Of a stretch of 64,000 nucleotides of DNA, positions 43,275 to 56,042 are shown in pieces. Origin of the DNA: Phytopythium helicoides (Eukaryota; Oomycota; Peronosporomycetes; Pythiales; Pythiaceae). Within the stretch, counting starts at the first letter, position 1. Each line of letters begins with the position of its first letter. The translations under genes were made by a program, and so were the position numbers. The DNA lies in the NCBI GenBank assembly GCA_024867545.1, contig JANFNE010000066.1:186001-250000 (forward strand), given 5' to 3'. Below the pieces are notes generated by a model that searched no databases, was not told the origin of the DNA, and saw only the letters and a list, made by a program, of their open reading frames with translations.

Positions 43275-46200
43275 ATGGCCGCGCGTCGCTGGGGGCCGCG
43301 CCCCGCCCCCGCGCTGCTACTGCTATTGCTACTGCTGCTGCTGCTGCTGCTGTCGCCGTCGGCGGCTCAGGCGCGCCAGCAGCAGCAGCAACAGCAGCGA
43401 CAGGAGCGAGACAGGCGCCTGGACGCGCTCCGAGGGCCGCGGGTACTCGTTCTCGCTCGGCGCCGACGGCGCGGCTGACAGCGGAGCCATCGCGTTCGCA
43501 CCCAGCCGCGTGGACTTCGGCCGCGTGGACTCGTGCGCGCAGCTGTCCTTCTTCGTGAGCATCGAGAACCGCGGGCAGGCGCGCGTCAAGCTGCAGCGAG
43601 CTGACTTCTCGCGCGCGCAGCTGGCACTCGCCACCGACATCGCAGGCATCCACCTCGACCCCGGCGGCCGCTTTCTCATTGAGCTGCGGTACCTGCCCGA
43701 GGAGCCCACAGACCACTACGGAGCCTATTTTCGCGTCTTCACAACGGCTGGCGTCTTTGTGCTCCCTATCCACAGCCAGGTCGTGCTCAACACCGCCGGA
43801 GTCCGCGCGTGGAGATCAGTGGAACCCCTTGGAGCTGTCGCGCGCCATGAGATCGTCATGAAGAACCCAGAGCCCACGACAATCCGCGTAACGGAGGTGT
43901 TTACGCTTGAGAACAACCTGTATGTCGAGTTTCCGCGTGGACAATCTGGACTGGAGCCTCGCAAACCTCAAGACCATCGAGAGCCACTCGCACCAGAGCA
44001 GCACAACGGCTACTGGGAGCTCGAGCCAGGTGCGTCCAAGACTCTAGTCGCGCTTGCATTTCGATCTCTAGAACCGGGCGACTTCCTGTCGTATGTGCAC
44101 ATCAACACCGACAGGGAGCCGTACCTAACGGTCCCGACGCGCATCAAAGTGCTGAGAGATGATGCAGTTGTTATTGATCCGGCAGTAATTGATCTTGGGG
44201 TGCTGACAACGGGTCGCCATTCCCACAGAGAAAAACTGCACGTGTACAACACGCACACCGCTGCCATTTTCATTGACGGTGTCCATGTTAAGAGTCTTTC
44301 TGCTGGAAAGGCGCCTCAGGTCACCGTACACATGCTCGAAGAACCGTTCATTCTTCAGGCGAGGAGCCAAGACCAAATTACTTTGGAGTTCAACTTCCCG
44401 GAAGAACGTGCTGGTACTAGCAATAATACCAGCACACCACTTTTGCAAGACGGCTTTGACCTTGGATTGACTGTCGACGTATCAGTGATTACAGACTCCC
44501 AATCGGCATTGCCGAAATCAGATTCTTCGCTTTCGTTTGATGTAAGAGTTGCTGGTAAAGTACTTGATGGGTGGATCGAGTACCGACCAGCGCGAAACGC
44601 AGTTTGCGCTGACCCTACCCTTCACTTCTGTACTTCGCAAAGAGCCCTCTGAACATGGAAACGCCAACAAAAATGAGTCTTCTTCAAATTGTTTGTCGGT
44701 ATCCCAGGCAAACGAGGCAACTATGAGCTCAGTTACCGTCGAAGTCGGCTCGCACATTCTTCACGAGATCGAGTTCACCAACCAATTCAATTCGGCCCTT
44801 GAGATCCAGCGTGTATATGTCGATAATGGAAAGTCTGGCTACGAGGATGTCACAACAAATCGACAGGCTAGTTCATCGCCTAATGAAGAGGTCGCAATTG
44901 TCGATTTTAGCCGGTCTCATGTGGCGCTACCAGGGGAATCGTGGCCAGCGATTCAGCTGAATGTGTCTCCCTCACTTGCGCTTGATACTTTTTCGATTCG
45001 AAATGATGAACAATCTCTTGCTGCACGCACCCATTTGCTAGTCGTGGCAACAAATGCAACTATTCACAAGATCCCACTGCACTTTTTCCATGGTATATTG
45101 CGTATACAAGCGACAAGAGGGCTATCCCGCTATGGGAGTTCAGATGTTCCTCATGTTTTGGATGGTGTCAAGTCAGGAAAGAAGAATGCAAAAGAGAAAG
45201 AACGTGCCCGCTCGAAGAAAAGTAAGCATGGACTCAAAGAAGAGAAAGTGGATAGAACAAGAGAACAAATGATGACAACTTGTTCATCTATCAGCAGCAG
45301 CAATCAGCACAATGACACCACTCCTGAGCGAAACTTGCTCAACTCAACAGGCTGTCTGGGTGCACCTCGTGTTCGAATATGTCGGTCACTACTATTGGAT
45401 TTGGGAAAAGTCGCGCAGGGTGATAAAGCTCGAGCATCAGAGACTTTTTCAATCACAAACGACAACCCGATCCCAATTAGTCTGAGACTAATACGCAACA
45501 GCCAGACCTCTCTGTTGAACGCGTCCATGCATGCTACATTCATGGAGTTTGACGAATCGGATGAAACGCTCAGGGTATTGTCAAAGCATCAAGCCAGATG
45601 GAGACAGAACAGCTCGTTTATTCTCGAGAACCAGCGCCATCTCAAGGCAGCGACAACAGAAGATCGGAAAAACACAAGTGTCTCCTCACCACAATTTGTG
45701 CTTCCTCCTGGTCATTCAGTTGAACTCCGTCTGGAAATGGTATTCTCTGACACCCTTGGAAAACTCTCTGCACACCTGATGACACTTCAAACGCCGTACG
45801 AAGATATCCACATCCATTCTACTCTTGAGGTCGTGAGTGGCGCTGTGAAGCCTGCGTATCCCGAAATCGTATTGAGTCCAATGTTTGCTGGGCAAAGTAC
45901 AGTTTTCGACGTTTACTTTCAGAACACCTTCAATCATGATGTACAGATCGTCAACGTGTCGATGCCTATCGGCATGGAAGTGATAGCAATAGACGGAACC
46001 ATTCCAGCCAACGCGCAAGCAGTAAAAACGCTGAGTTTGCATCTGGCCCTCACAGAAATTGAGCAATGCAGAAATCGCCTGAATCGACTGGATTGTTTGA
46101 TCCCAACTGTAAATGACCCGGTAAACGGAGACTTCGTGTTATCTGGCTTCGGTGGACCTGTGACTAGAATGGATGTTGGCGCATTGAGGCGGAGAGATGA

Positions 46201-48928
46201 GTTTTGGTCCGAACTCGAGCGCCAAGGTAACGACAATACTGTTTTTATCCAGGCCGTTGTCAAAATCCAGACAGATTTGTCGCGCGACCCAGTCTCAACG
46301 GACATTATAGTGCCATTGTTGAGATCAAGGCTCGTGCTATCTGCTTTTGCTCCAGACTTCGAAGACCCTCCAATGCACGCTCATGGCGACCGACCTTTGC
46401 AAATAGTGTTTCCACATGCACAGACACGCCACCTCATTAGAATGTTCGTCAACGCGACCAATCCATCAACCTCAACAATCAACGCAGAACTTGCGTGCCA
46501 TGAAGACAATCAGGCGCTGTTTTTTTCCTGTGATAACGGAAAGATCGGTTCCGACGATTCTGAATGCTTAGGGAAGTGGAAGAATCTGCTACTGGACGAT
46601 TCCGCTTGCCAAGGTGACAATGAACAAACCTGCAGAACGACAGAAACGACCAACACTGATCCGAATTCTCATGCTCCGTTATTTTACCTCCCGCAACGAA
46701 AGTTCGAAATCCCGGCTGGCAAACACGCACTGATCGGACCTATCTACTACTTGCCCATGGACGTTCATCAGGTATCGCTTTCGATGTTTGTCCGCAACGA
46801 ACTGTCGCACATTGAGCAACTCGATGTTGTTGCATCCAGTGGTAGTGCGGTGCTAGTAATTGGGGTGCTTCCACCACCCGAAGGGAGCGGGATAAGCATC
46901 GCGCGCGGCGTGGGTAATAGTATTCCCCGCAAGCTAGAGCAATACGCCGATCTATATGCCGAAAGCAATCAAGGATACGGCACGATCGACTTCACGATCG
47001 ATAGCACTTATCCCGCGAGCAACAGCCAAGCAAACGAAGAACATCAGTATCGGACACAAGATTTCTCGCGACATGTCGACATGCACGTCGAGAACGCTGG
47101 AGACTTCCCTTTGACCATTAGCAAGGTGTGGCTTGATGTTCCAGGAAGAGAAAGTGGAGACTATGTTGAAGACTATAAAATAGCGGGAACCCCAGCATTC
47201 CAGTTGGAATCACTCCCCGATCAGGTGCCTATTGCTCGAATGCCAGATATGGACGCTACAAAGCCTGTTGTTGGAGAAAATGGAGCTGTCCTGGTCCTCA
47301 ACCCAGGCGATGCGACGCACTTCGTGGTGACTTACAAGCCCTCTTGCTATACGCTTAGCGATGAAATGATTTTATTCATCGAAAGTACCGAAGGGCTGCG
47401 ACTGATTCGCTTTACGGGTCGTATCACGACGCGTGCGGCATTTGCATGTGCGGAAGAGCGTGCTATACTTCCGATTCGGCTTCTTAAGAAATCGTGGGTA
47501 ATCGCTCTTCTTGCTGGGGTCGCTTGTGTCTGCTACATCATGCTAGAGATGCTCAAGTCCACTTTGATGTTGACTATACGTCCAGCACTTGCGACGGAGT
47601 CTGAGCCAGATACGAGTGATCTTAGCGGCGTTGAATATGCCCCTGCTACCATGGCTGTAGCAACCACCGAGCTGGAAGTTGTTGAGTGCGCCACGGAGAT
47701 CGAGCGACTTCTTGATGAGATTGACGAGGTCTCGTTCAAGCCGGTGTTGCCGATCTCCCTCCCAGCTGTCGCTACAGTACTCGAGCGGCGCCAGCGCGGA
47801 TTTTTTGACCCAGCAGTAATTCTCAAGTCGTTAGTTGGGGGCGATACGATGGCGGTGCCGAACGACACAGAAGTAGATTCAGATACCTCTTCTGAACCGG
47901 AAGAGTCGATTTCTGATTGCACATCGGAGCAGGTTGAAGGTGATACGTCGAATTCAAGTCAGGCAGCGGGAGCAACTGAGCATGCACAGACTGAGGAAAC
48001 CCCAGACACGCCAAGATTGAGTGGCCAAACTGAAGGCGATCGTGAGAGCCCAATTTCTGCTGAGGTCGAAGACCTAAATGAGGCCAAAAATGCTGCGCCT
48101 GTTGTGAAACCCGCTAGTATTGAAGATGTGACTACAGAACTCGCAACGCAATCAGATACAAAGCAAAAGCTAAAAGGTGGAGATGTGGTGTCGGTGTCGT
48201 CGAAGCCATGCGACCATGCGATCCTGCGTGGAGAAGAACCAAGCTCCGACAAGGTCAAGCACGACTTAGGATGGTCGTTGTGGGATTCGAAGAGCTTGTG
48301 GCCATCATCAGCCGAGAACAACCCGCTCGAGGGGAATCGTGATCAGGTCGAAGATCGCGAGCTTCCCTCTACCCTTTTGCCACTATCGTCACTTGGTGTG
48401 TTGTCGACATCCAGCAGCACCGAGTCTTGTGGACGCGACCTACCATTGTCGATCCAAGACCACCTACGATTCAGCAGTGCTGCCCTCCCACCTGTGCTGT
48501 CTGCACCAGCTCTTCCAACTCGCGGCCGAGCAGTATCTGCGACCAAGGCTCCGCCTGGATTCACGCCAGCCGATGCAACTCCTTTGGAGGCTCGTGCTGC
48601 GTTCGAGAAGCTGCGCCCCGGGATATTCTCATCAATGGCTGATACGAGCAGCAGTGTGTCTGGGGACTTGGTGACGCCAGATTTTACACTACCCCGTCCA
48701 GCGTCAAACGCGAAAAGCGCAGGACCCGCATCGTTACTAGCATCTTTGGAGTCGAGCTCTCAGCCGTTTATCCCATTTGGACCGATCCTGCCTGACACAA
48801 CCACGGCTTCTTCGTCACTAGGAGGGATCGGGAGCAAGAGGCTCGCATCATACCGCGAGATCTGGGCCGATCTATCCGCTGACGAGCAGCCCGGCGCCTC
48901 CAAGTCGCGAGGTGGTGATTCTCACTAA
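43275..48928 (+). CDS. TMEM131-like single-pass secretory-pathway protein
   Basis: The start at 43275 opens a signal peptide with a run of 13 leucines, then SPSAAQA, then a short Gln run. The lumenal part contains repeated Ig/ASPM-SPD-2-like sandwiches typical of TMEM131, for example APSRVDFGRVDSCAQLSFFV and YFRVFTTAGVFVLPIHSQVV. A second block near 47080 reads VDMHVENAGDFPLTISKVWL. One membrane helix lies near 47490-47560 (WVIALLAGVACVCYIMLEML), followed by a cytosolic Ser/Glu-rich tail of about 450 residues. Animal TMEM131 helps secrete collagen through its tail; whether the tail works this way here is unknown. Two frame corrections of one base are needed: near 43430 and near 44575. The stop is at 48928. 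Length is about 1880 residues, like the animal protein. Confidence 0.75.
43315..43403 (+). repeat. CTG run followed by CAG run
   Basis: CTG/CTA-type triplets coding the Leu core of the signal peptide (43315-43353) are followed about 25 bases later by CAG/CAA triplets coding Gln (43378-43403). The two runs are reverse complements, so the transcript could fold on itself just after the start codon. Confidence 0.8.
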
Positions 48929-49151
48929 GAAGGTCTGTGCAGTAGGAAGCACTGGCTGCTAGGGGGTTAGATGTTGAGGTTGGTATCACTCGCTGCCTTC
49001 GCTTGCATCAGTGCTTGTCACAAGGTCCAATGAGATGATGACTCGAACAGCAAACAAATACAAACGCCAAGTCATTGTTCGTGACACTCCAATACCATAA
49101 GGTATCATAAATAGTTTTGGCACCTCCATTAACATTCAATCCTCCGTCTCG

Positions 49152-50376
49152 ATGACAAGCCGAAGCGTCGAGATCGGTGAGCTCCCAGCGCTGTCGGACG
49201 ACCTCCCAGCTGCGCTGCTGGTTCCAGTCGCGTTTGAGCCAGTCGACGATGAGCGGCGAGAGCGACGGCGACGCGCCGAGCGCAAGAAGTACGTGCGGCG
49301 AGAGGTGAGCGTGAGTTTATCGCCACCGCTTCAGTTTGGTGCGTGGTCTGACGTGTGCTTGGCTTTGCGGGGGCGGGAGAAGACACGATTGAAGGCTTTG
49401 ACAGTCGAGGCAGCAGAGCTCGAGAAGAAGTTGAAGTTGCTACTCAACTCTGATGGAGACGACGAAGAGAAGGTTGAGGTGCCAAGCGATGAGCCCATGT
49501 CAAGGGACAAGTTGGAGCGGATGCTACACGCGGCGGTTCGCACCAAGGTGCTGCTGCGGGAGGAGAACGCTGCGCTACGAAGGCAGGTTATGGAGGCAAC
49601 CCAGTACCGGCTGAGTCTGCGGCACGCGCTGAGCCTGGCATGCACTTGCTGACACTTTCATATGGGTCGTCACTAGTCACACTGAAGCCGCTCTCGACCG
49701 AGCAATGCCACAAGTTCCATGTCGAAGGAGTCGAACTCGCTCGCAGCTTCCTCACTAGTACCATCAAGAACGCCTGGGTGCGCACGGTACACAGCTGGCA
49801 TGAAGGCCAGGCGCTCCAAGGAGACGTCTTCAACTATATCTACCAAAAGACTCTGCGTGGGTTCTCTGCGGCAGACCTGTGCCATCGATCCTTCGCCATG
49901 TTCGCAGACCCCACGCGGCTCGAAAATTCTACTCGCCAGAGCAGGATGTGAGCCTGCGCGTACTGCAAAAGGTAGACGACAACAATGTCTTGCTGTTTGA
50001 GGAGATGGTGCTGCTCGACACGGACGAGCAGTTGGTCGTGAGCAAGTCGATCGTGCTCGTTGCGCGCGTGGCGACCGCGACAGGCTTCCAGATCCTGCTT
50101 CGATGCCTCACGGCCGACGAAGTTGCCGTGGAGAACCAGCTCGAGATTGAGGCGCGGGTTTACGCTCGGCCCGGGCAATCCGTTCGAGAGATCTGGGCTG
50201 CTCGTATGCAGTGGATGCAGTTCGACAGGCGCGGCGAGGACTGCGTGGTGTCGTACGCCGGCATCATCCCGACCGAGGGCTTCAGCACGCAGTACTGGGT
50301 CGACGACTTTGAGACCGACACGCTCAAGTGGCAGATCGCCGTCGGCGCGTCGCCCTACCGGCTGTCGGTCTGCTAA
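49152..50376 (+). CDS. bZIP-like protein with START-like C-terminal domain
   Basis: The ATG is at 49152. Exon 1 ends at 49304 and exon 2 begins at 49380. The N-terminal basic segment (ERRERRRRAERKKYVRR) joins a leucine-spaced helix (KALTVEAAELEKKLKLLL), as in bZIP DNA-binding proteins. The long second part, to about residue 380, has START-like text (FYSPEQDVSLRVLQKVDDNN, LLFEEMVLLDTDEQLVVSKS, YAGIIPTEGFSTQYWVDDFE). Such bZIP plus START-like proteins are a large group in oomycetes. One base is missing near 49640 (before MHLLTLSYG) and one A near 49923 (before KFYSPEQ). It is probably nuclear, with a lipid or small ligand possible; both are inference. Confidence 0.65.
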
Positions 50377-51130
50377 TGCCAGCAATTGCAACTCCACGAT
50401 TGTCCATCTCATGTTGACCTTTTCTGCTTGCCGAGCTGGCTGGCTGGGTGCCAGTGGCTGGTCGTCGCTCGCAATTTACAGTGACCGATCAGGTCTCGCC
50501 CTGCTTTGTTGAAAGTGTCACCATTGACAGGATTGGATAGCCGCGCTACTACCTGGCAGCGGGCTCTACGACGCTCCACCGTGTCTGTACTGTATCTTTG
50601 TTGATGCACCTCCATAGGCGGCGTCGTGACTAGCTATGTTACAGCAGCTGCATATCGCCACCGCCATTGCCACAAACGCTCGGCCTCCGCATCGGCCGAT
50701 CGCAGAGAGAGCTGCAAGCCTCAGCAAGGCGCGGCGCCTACATTATTGATACAACAGTTGCCGGCGTAGGGGCGCGGGTGCTTGGTCCTCTACGCGATAA
50801 CGCGCTCCATTGATGATGTCGAGCCATACAAATCCCAAGTGTCTCGGCCAGCTGGTTCTCCAAAACCAGGCCCTAACGCGCGGCATACAAACGCCGAGAT
50901 AAATTCCCTGCGGTTGGGGCTAGTCAGCGCGTTGTCGGTCCGTACACTTGGGTTTCACCAGCACGGCAACTCGCGTCGCATGGCCATCGGCACAGGCACT
51001 CTTGGTCGGAAGAGAAGAGCGGGCGTTCGGTGCCCGCAAGATCTCTACTAATAACCGCGCGGCGCCCCACGAACACTCGACATCGGCCAGCGCCGATACC
51101 CAAGGCGCAGTCCGCGACTCTCGTGTCAAC
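50377..51130. other. intergenic region upstream of the EEP-fold gene
   Basis: I see no gene, repeat or RNA in these 754 bases. Short open frames on both strands lack protein-like text. Confidence 0.5.
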
Positions 51131-52791
51131 ATGCGCAGCTGGAAGACGCTGGGCCTGCTGCTCGCCGCGGCCGCGGGCGCCGCTGAGGCTGAGGACGTCA
51201 AGGCTGCACGCCATGACGTTCAACGTGCGCACGTCGTACGCGTCCACCGACACGTCGACCTGCGCCGCGTGGGACGGCGTGCGCAAGAGCAACCTGGTGA
51301 GCAACATCAAGAGCGTCGGCGCCGACTTCGTGGGCACGCAGGAGACCTCGGACGAGCAGAAGACCTACCTCGACTCGGAGCTCGGGAGCACCTACTCGGT
51401 CATCGGGACCACCACGGGCTCGCTCAACGGCAACGCGGACGAGATCGACGCGCTGTACTACAAGTCCGACACATGGACGCTGCTCACCAACGGACAGTTC
51501 TGGCTGGTGCGTTCCTCGCGACGCTCCGTGCCCCCGATGATTCACTAACGCGCGCGCGCAATTGCAGGGAACCGACCCGGACAGCATGACGGCCGGCTGG
51601 GGAATGACCTACTACCGCACGTGCGTGTGGGGCCGCTTCCAGCACGCCACAACGGGACAGACCGTCTGCGTGATGAACACGCACTTCGAGACGCCCGGAA
51701 ACGACGAGGCGCAGGAGAACGGCGCCAACATCGTGCTCGAGCGCATGGCGACCTACTGCCAATCCACAGACAGCCTGATCGTGCTCATGGGCGACTTCAA
51801 CGCGCTCAAGACGTACCCGGCCATGCAGCTGCTGCTCGCTGGCAACCTCACCGATCCGTCGGATGAAATGACGTACTGCGGCGACATGGTCTCGGCCACA
51901 TGCGTGCAAAAGTTCGACTTCACGCTCTACCGCCTGCTCAGTACCGACGTGTGCCACATCGACTCGCAGGTCTCGCGCGTGGCCTACGACGGCTGCTACC
52001 CGTCCGACCACGCGGGCCTGGTTGCCTCCTTCTGCCTGAGCGGCAACTGCTGCGGTGGCAACTCGTCTTCCTCCGGATCTGCTAGCTTGGACACTGCGGG
52101 CTCTGTGAGCAGTGTCGATGGGGAGGGAGATATCATCGGCACCGTCAAGGCGTCGTCGGACGACTCGACCACGTCCGGCACCGAAACGAGCAGCTCGGGA
52201 TCGGCGCAGACGATCTCGACGCAGAGCGAGGGTGGCTCGAGCGCGTCTACGACCGTCGGCGTCATTCTCGGCTTGGTCGGCGCTGTCGGCGTCATCGCCG
52301 TGATTGTCGTCCGCCGCAAGAAGGTCCTGGAGGCTAAGGCCCACGAAGAAAAGACCGGGTCCTCACTGCAGCCTGTGCCGAGCTTCTTCGCGCGCGACGA
52401 CTCCGAGGCGCAGGCACTGTCACCACTGCAGAGGACAGGCAGCATCGGCTCGAACCACTCGAGCGTGTCCGAGTCGCCGATCCCCGAGCTGGCAGCGACC
52501 AGCCGGGACGCTCGCGATTCCCGGTCATCGTCTGTGTCCGTGTCAGCGTCCGAAAAGGACCGGCTCGAGGCGCGCAAGAGCTCGCGCACGATCTCGAACG
52601 CGTCGAGTCGGCGCTCGTCGTCCGCAGTTATCATGGGCCCGGCCGACTTCTCCGAGTCGCACTACTCGGCATCCTTCTCGTCGTCCATGGCCGAGAGTCA
52701 GATCCACTTCAGCGAGATGTTCGCGCCCGAGTCGTGCACGTCGGACTCGGGCCCGCTATCCAAGACCAAGACGGACTTCGCCATGCTGTAG
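51131..52791 (+). CDS. membrane-anchored endonuclease/exonuclease/phosphatase-fold protein
   Basis: The ATG at 51131 opens a signal peptide (SWKTLGLLLAAAAGAAEA). The hydrolase domain (residues about 25-300) has the family motifs: MTFNVRT at the start, QETSDEQ with the metal-binding Glu, MNTHFETPG, the MGDFNALK motif and SDHAGL at the end. One intron runs 51507-51567. After a Ser/Thr-rich spacer comes one membrane helix (VGVILGLVGAVGVIAVIVV), then RRKK and a Ser-rich cytosolic tail. This is therefore a type I surface or vacuolar protein. The family cuts nucleic acids, phosphoinositides or sphingomyelin; which one cannot be told. One extra base near 51200 (between EDVK and LHAMTFN) breaks the frame. 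The stop is at 52791. Confidence 0.85.
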
Positions 52792-52936
52792 GCGGGCGAG
52801 CGTAGCTCAGGCAGTTCAGTTTTGCGATCACCACTTATATGTGCCCGCTGGGGCCGACCAGCACGGATGAATGCGTTTACATATCACTTGGTAGTCGTTG
52901 GCGAGGTCTCCCATTGCCGCTGTTACTCTACACCGC

Positions 52937-53233
52937 TCAAACGGCCTGCGCCGCGCGCTCCTGCAGCCGCAGCTTCTTCTCCGCGAGCTGCGCGTCCACG
53001 TCGGCCAGCTCGCCCGCCAGCCGCGCGCGCTCCTGCTGCAGCCAGTCCAGGTGCGCAGCCATCTCGGCCAGCTTCAGCTCGCGCGCGTCGCGGATCGCGC
53101 CCTCCACCTGCCCGCGCCGCGTCTCGCGCTGCTGGATCTTGGCGAACGCCACCTCCACGCGCTTGGACGCCGCCTCCAGCTCCGACTCGGCCTGCACGCG
53201 CGCGCGCGCTCCCGCGCAGTTGAGCGCCAGCAT
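52937..53233 (-). CDS. small coiled-coil protein
   Basis: A single exon of 98 codons starts at ATG 53233. It has heptad-like text from residue 15 to the end (ELEAASKRVEVAFAKIQQRE, AHLDWLQQERARLAGELADV). Third codon positions are strongly G/C, as in real genes here. It lies 142 bases from the divergent coiled-coil gene at 53376. I do not recognise a family. An upstream exon is possible. Confidence 0.5.
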   Translation of the reverse strand: MLALNCAGARARVQAESELEAASKRVEVAFAKIQQRETRRGQVEGAIRDARELKLAEMAAHLDWLQQERARLAGELADVDAQLAEKKLRLQERAAQAV

Positions 53234-53375
53234 GTTCGCCTCCAGTTGTGATCAAGTCAGTGTCCGCGCAAAACCCCTCTTAAACCGATGCGTCGTGCCG
53301 CGATCGCCTTTGACGGGTGTTGAAGTTGCCTGGTTTGGTTGCCGTTCACTCGGCCTTTCTACAGGAGGAGGCGAC

Positions 53376-54912
53376 ATGCGCGAGGCCATCGACCTGCTGA
53401 CGGCGCTAGAGAGGAAGCTGCACGTGCGTACAGTAGAGGCGTGGCGCGTCGCGATCACGAACTGATGGGTGGCGGGCGACGCGAGCAGAGCGCGACAGCC
53501 GTGTGCGAGGAGGAGGACGCGCGCGAGGCGCGGCTGAGGCGGCAGATTGGCGATCTGGGCGCGCAGCTTGCACGTCAGCACGGCGAGATCGACGGCGCGT
53601 TCGGCGCGCGAAAGGTTGGGACGAGACTGGGTGATGCCGTGTCGTGGTGCGCATGACTGGATGATTAATGGTAGATTCGCCTGGATGCACGGCTGCGAGT
53701 GCTCGCGAGTGAATTGGAGCGACTAAAGGACGAAGAAAAAGCTCTAAAGGCTACTGCAGAACAGGTGCAAGCGCTGATCTGATTCGTACGACGTACAGGT
53801 CAATGCGACTAACCTTTTCGAGTCAGCTCGATCACGACATGGTCAAAGAGACGCAATTGCTGGAGAGTTTCAGGTTTGAGATGAGTTGCCTGAGAACGCA
53901 CAAGATCGTGATACTACCAAATGCAGCTGCAACTCTAGAGAGGAATTTTCGTGCTTGCTCACTGGTGGGGATACATGTGTATCGCGTTCTTGAGTTTGAG
54001 GCTAGCCCCGAGTATTAATGTTGGCCTGAGAAGCTACCGCTCACGAAATCGAGGTTGGCTGGTTGCACTCATGTGCAAGCTAGTGAGTGTCGTGCTCACT
54101 GATATTCATTGCAATGCTAGCGACTATCATCGAACCAAAGCAACAAATCAGTGCTCCACGGTAAGGGAGGTCTTACCAAACGCTGAAATTACTGGGGTTC
54201 CAACATAAACTGGTCGTGACGTCATTTGCTCCTGAAAGCGGACGCAATTCTCACGATTCGAAGAGACATCGACGAGTTGGAATCCAATGTAGGGTTGGGC
54301 CACAGTTTGTAGATGTGTTCTTCAGAATGAATTAATCATTGTGTTGCCTGCGCCAGATTGGTGTAGCGACGAAAAACTTGGCGGCACTAACAAAATTAAC
54401 CCAACGCCACACTGCGACACTCGACGACTTAAAGGAAAAGGTGTGGGAAAGCAAATCCAATGTGTTCGCGAAGATCAAAGAGAATGAATCCCTTGAGAAA
54501 GAATTGTGCGCGGTTGCCGCTGAGAAACAAGCTGCTCTTGCTGCCGCACACCACGAGCGGTATTTGCGCCTTGCCGAGCGCCAACAAGCAGGTAGGTTTT
54601 CGGTCATGTCGGTTCGAAAGCGGGATACAAGTGACGTGAGGTCTTATGTGAGAAGCTTCAAAATCTGCGACCAAGTCCCGGGTAAGGAAGAGAGATGCAA
54701 CAAAGACTCCACGCCAGATTGCCGTGAGTGACCAGCCTCCACGGCAAGCGGCCCCACCAAAGAAGAAGAAACCGCGTACACTTCGTGAAGCCCGAAACGA
54801 ATTGGTCCAGGCTTCCACTCTGCTTGAGAGCACGCAAAAAGTGGTGAGTTTAAGCCAAAACTCGAGCATGGACTCTTCGAGTGTAGAATTCAGTCTTTCA
54901 GACAGTCTGTGA
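53376..54912 (+). CDS. multi-exon coiled-coil protein, family not recognised
   Basis: The ATG at 53376 begins REAIDLLTALERKLH, and exon 1 ends at 53423. Further exons are supported by long helical text: 53486 onward (EEEDAREARLRRQIGDLGAQ), about 53687-53765 (LDARLRVLASELERLKDEEK), about 53830-53870 (LDHDMVKETQLLES), about 54240-54290 (ILTIRRDIDELESN), and 54360-54590 (LAALTKLTQRHTATLDDLKE). An end exon reads PPKKKKPRTLREARNELVQA. The stop is at 54912. Introns are short and several borders are approximate. It lies just upstream of CFAP299 and near CCDC40, so a flagellar role is possible by neighbourhood only. Confidence 0.55.
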
Positions 54913-54996
54913 GCTGGCAGTAATTTTCCCATCGATTTTATTTTTGATCGGTATAAACTTCAACGCGTCGCTCCAGCAACTGTTCATTGCCTCAGC

Positions 54997-55836
54997 ATGG
55001 CTGATCTCGAGCCACAGGACTACCAGTACGCAACCGAGTCGCTCGACCAGTTCGCGACGTACGAAGACTACTTGGACTCGCAGTTGAGTGAGACAGACTT
55101 GTTCTATCTAGAGGATGAAGAGCTAGCACGACAGTTGGTAGAGCTTGGCTATCGGGGGAGTGGTGAGACGCTTCGGCGTGAAGAGTTCGAAGCAAGGAAG
55201 CGTGCTGAGCGAGAGCGCAATGCCCAGAAGACCAATGTTCCCAAGCCTCTCGCGAGCGCAGGAAAAGATCTGTCTGCATACCCGTTTTTATCGGCGCTTG
55301 CGAGTCGAGAAGATCTCGTGCGAAATGGCAAGCTGACGGTGGGACCTGCTTAACGAGATCATCCCCAACAATGTCCTCTTACTAACAATGTAGCTGCCAA
55401 CAGTGCATTATTTTCATTCGCGACAGGAACGCCAAGGGGCAAGAAATTAGCGGATACATTGACTATGCCCTGCGCTTGAAGACAGAGCCATTTGAGCAGT
55501 ACTTTGAGCGCAAGAAGAAGCTGCTCCCCAAGTCGTCAGACTTGAGTTACTATAACTGGGAGACGCAGACGTCGACGTCCAACTCAACGCCGAATTTCCA
55601 GGTCATCGCAGATAGTGAGACTGGACTGCTCTTCAAAAACAAGCGGGATCGGAAAGTGGTCAATGTTGATCCGAAGGTGTGGTGATCTCCACCATAGTCT
55701 GATTGTTTACACTAGCTAGCCCTAATGATGCTCTGTGTAGGCAAACCCGGGCGATAACTCGACTCGTACCGAGATCAAGACCAAGGAATACCTGCAGGTT
55801 GTCATTTACGACCACATGACACGTCGCAAAGCGTGA
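54997..55836 (+). CDS. CFAP299: cilia- and flagella-associated protein 299 (CFAP299)
   Basis: Conserved in flagellated eukaryotes and lost where flagella are lost; molecular function is poorly known. Three exons fit exactly: 54997-55338, 55404-55676 and 55741-55836, giving 236 residues against 233 in human. Family text is continuous: [100 protein letters not shown] and [12 protein letters not shown] at the C-terminus. No frame break is needed. The 5' end is 84 bases after the preceding coiled-coil gene. Confidence 0.95.
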
Positions 55837-56042
55837 TGTTGTAGTCACCAGATTTGGGGTGATGTGGGCGGCAGCTCCGAGAACGTAAAGAATACATATC
55901 GACAACACGCTCTCGTTTTTCATCTAAGCCAAACCAGACTCCACTGCCACCACGAGCCACAACGAACGAACTGAGGGAAATTCGGATGAAGCAACAACAA
56001 TACTCCGTACGCGAAAATCCGTGTCTAACTCCTCGGCTTGCT

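Noticed and set aside
52800..52870. tRNA-like A-box text (TAGCTCAGG)
   Set aside because: No matching B box (GGTTCGA) or acceptor stem follows within tRNA distance.
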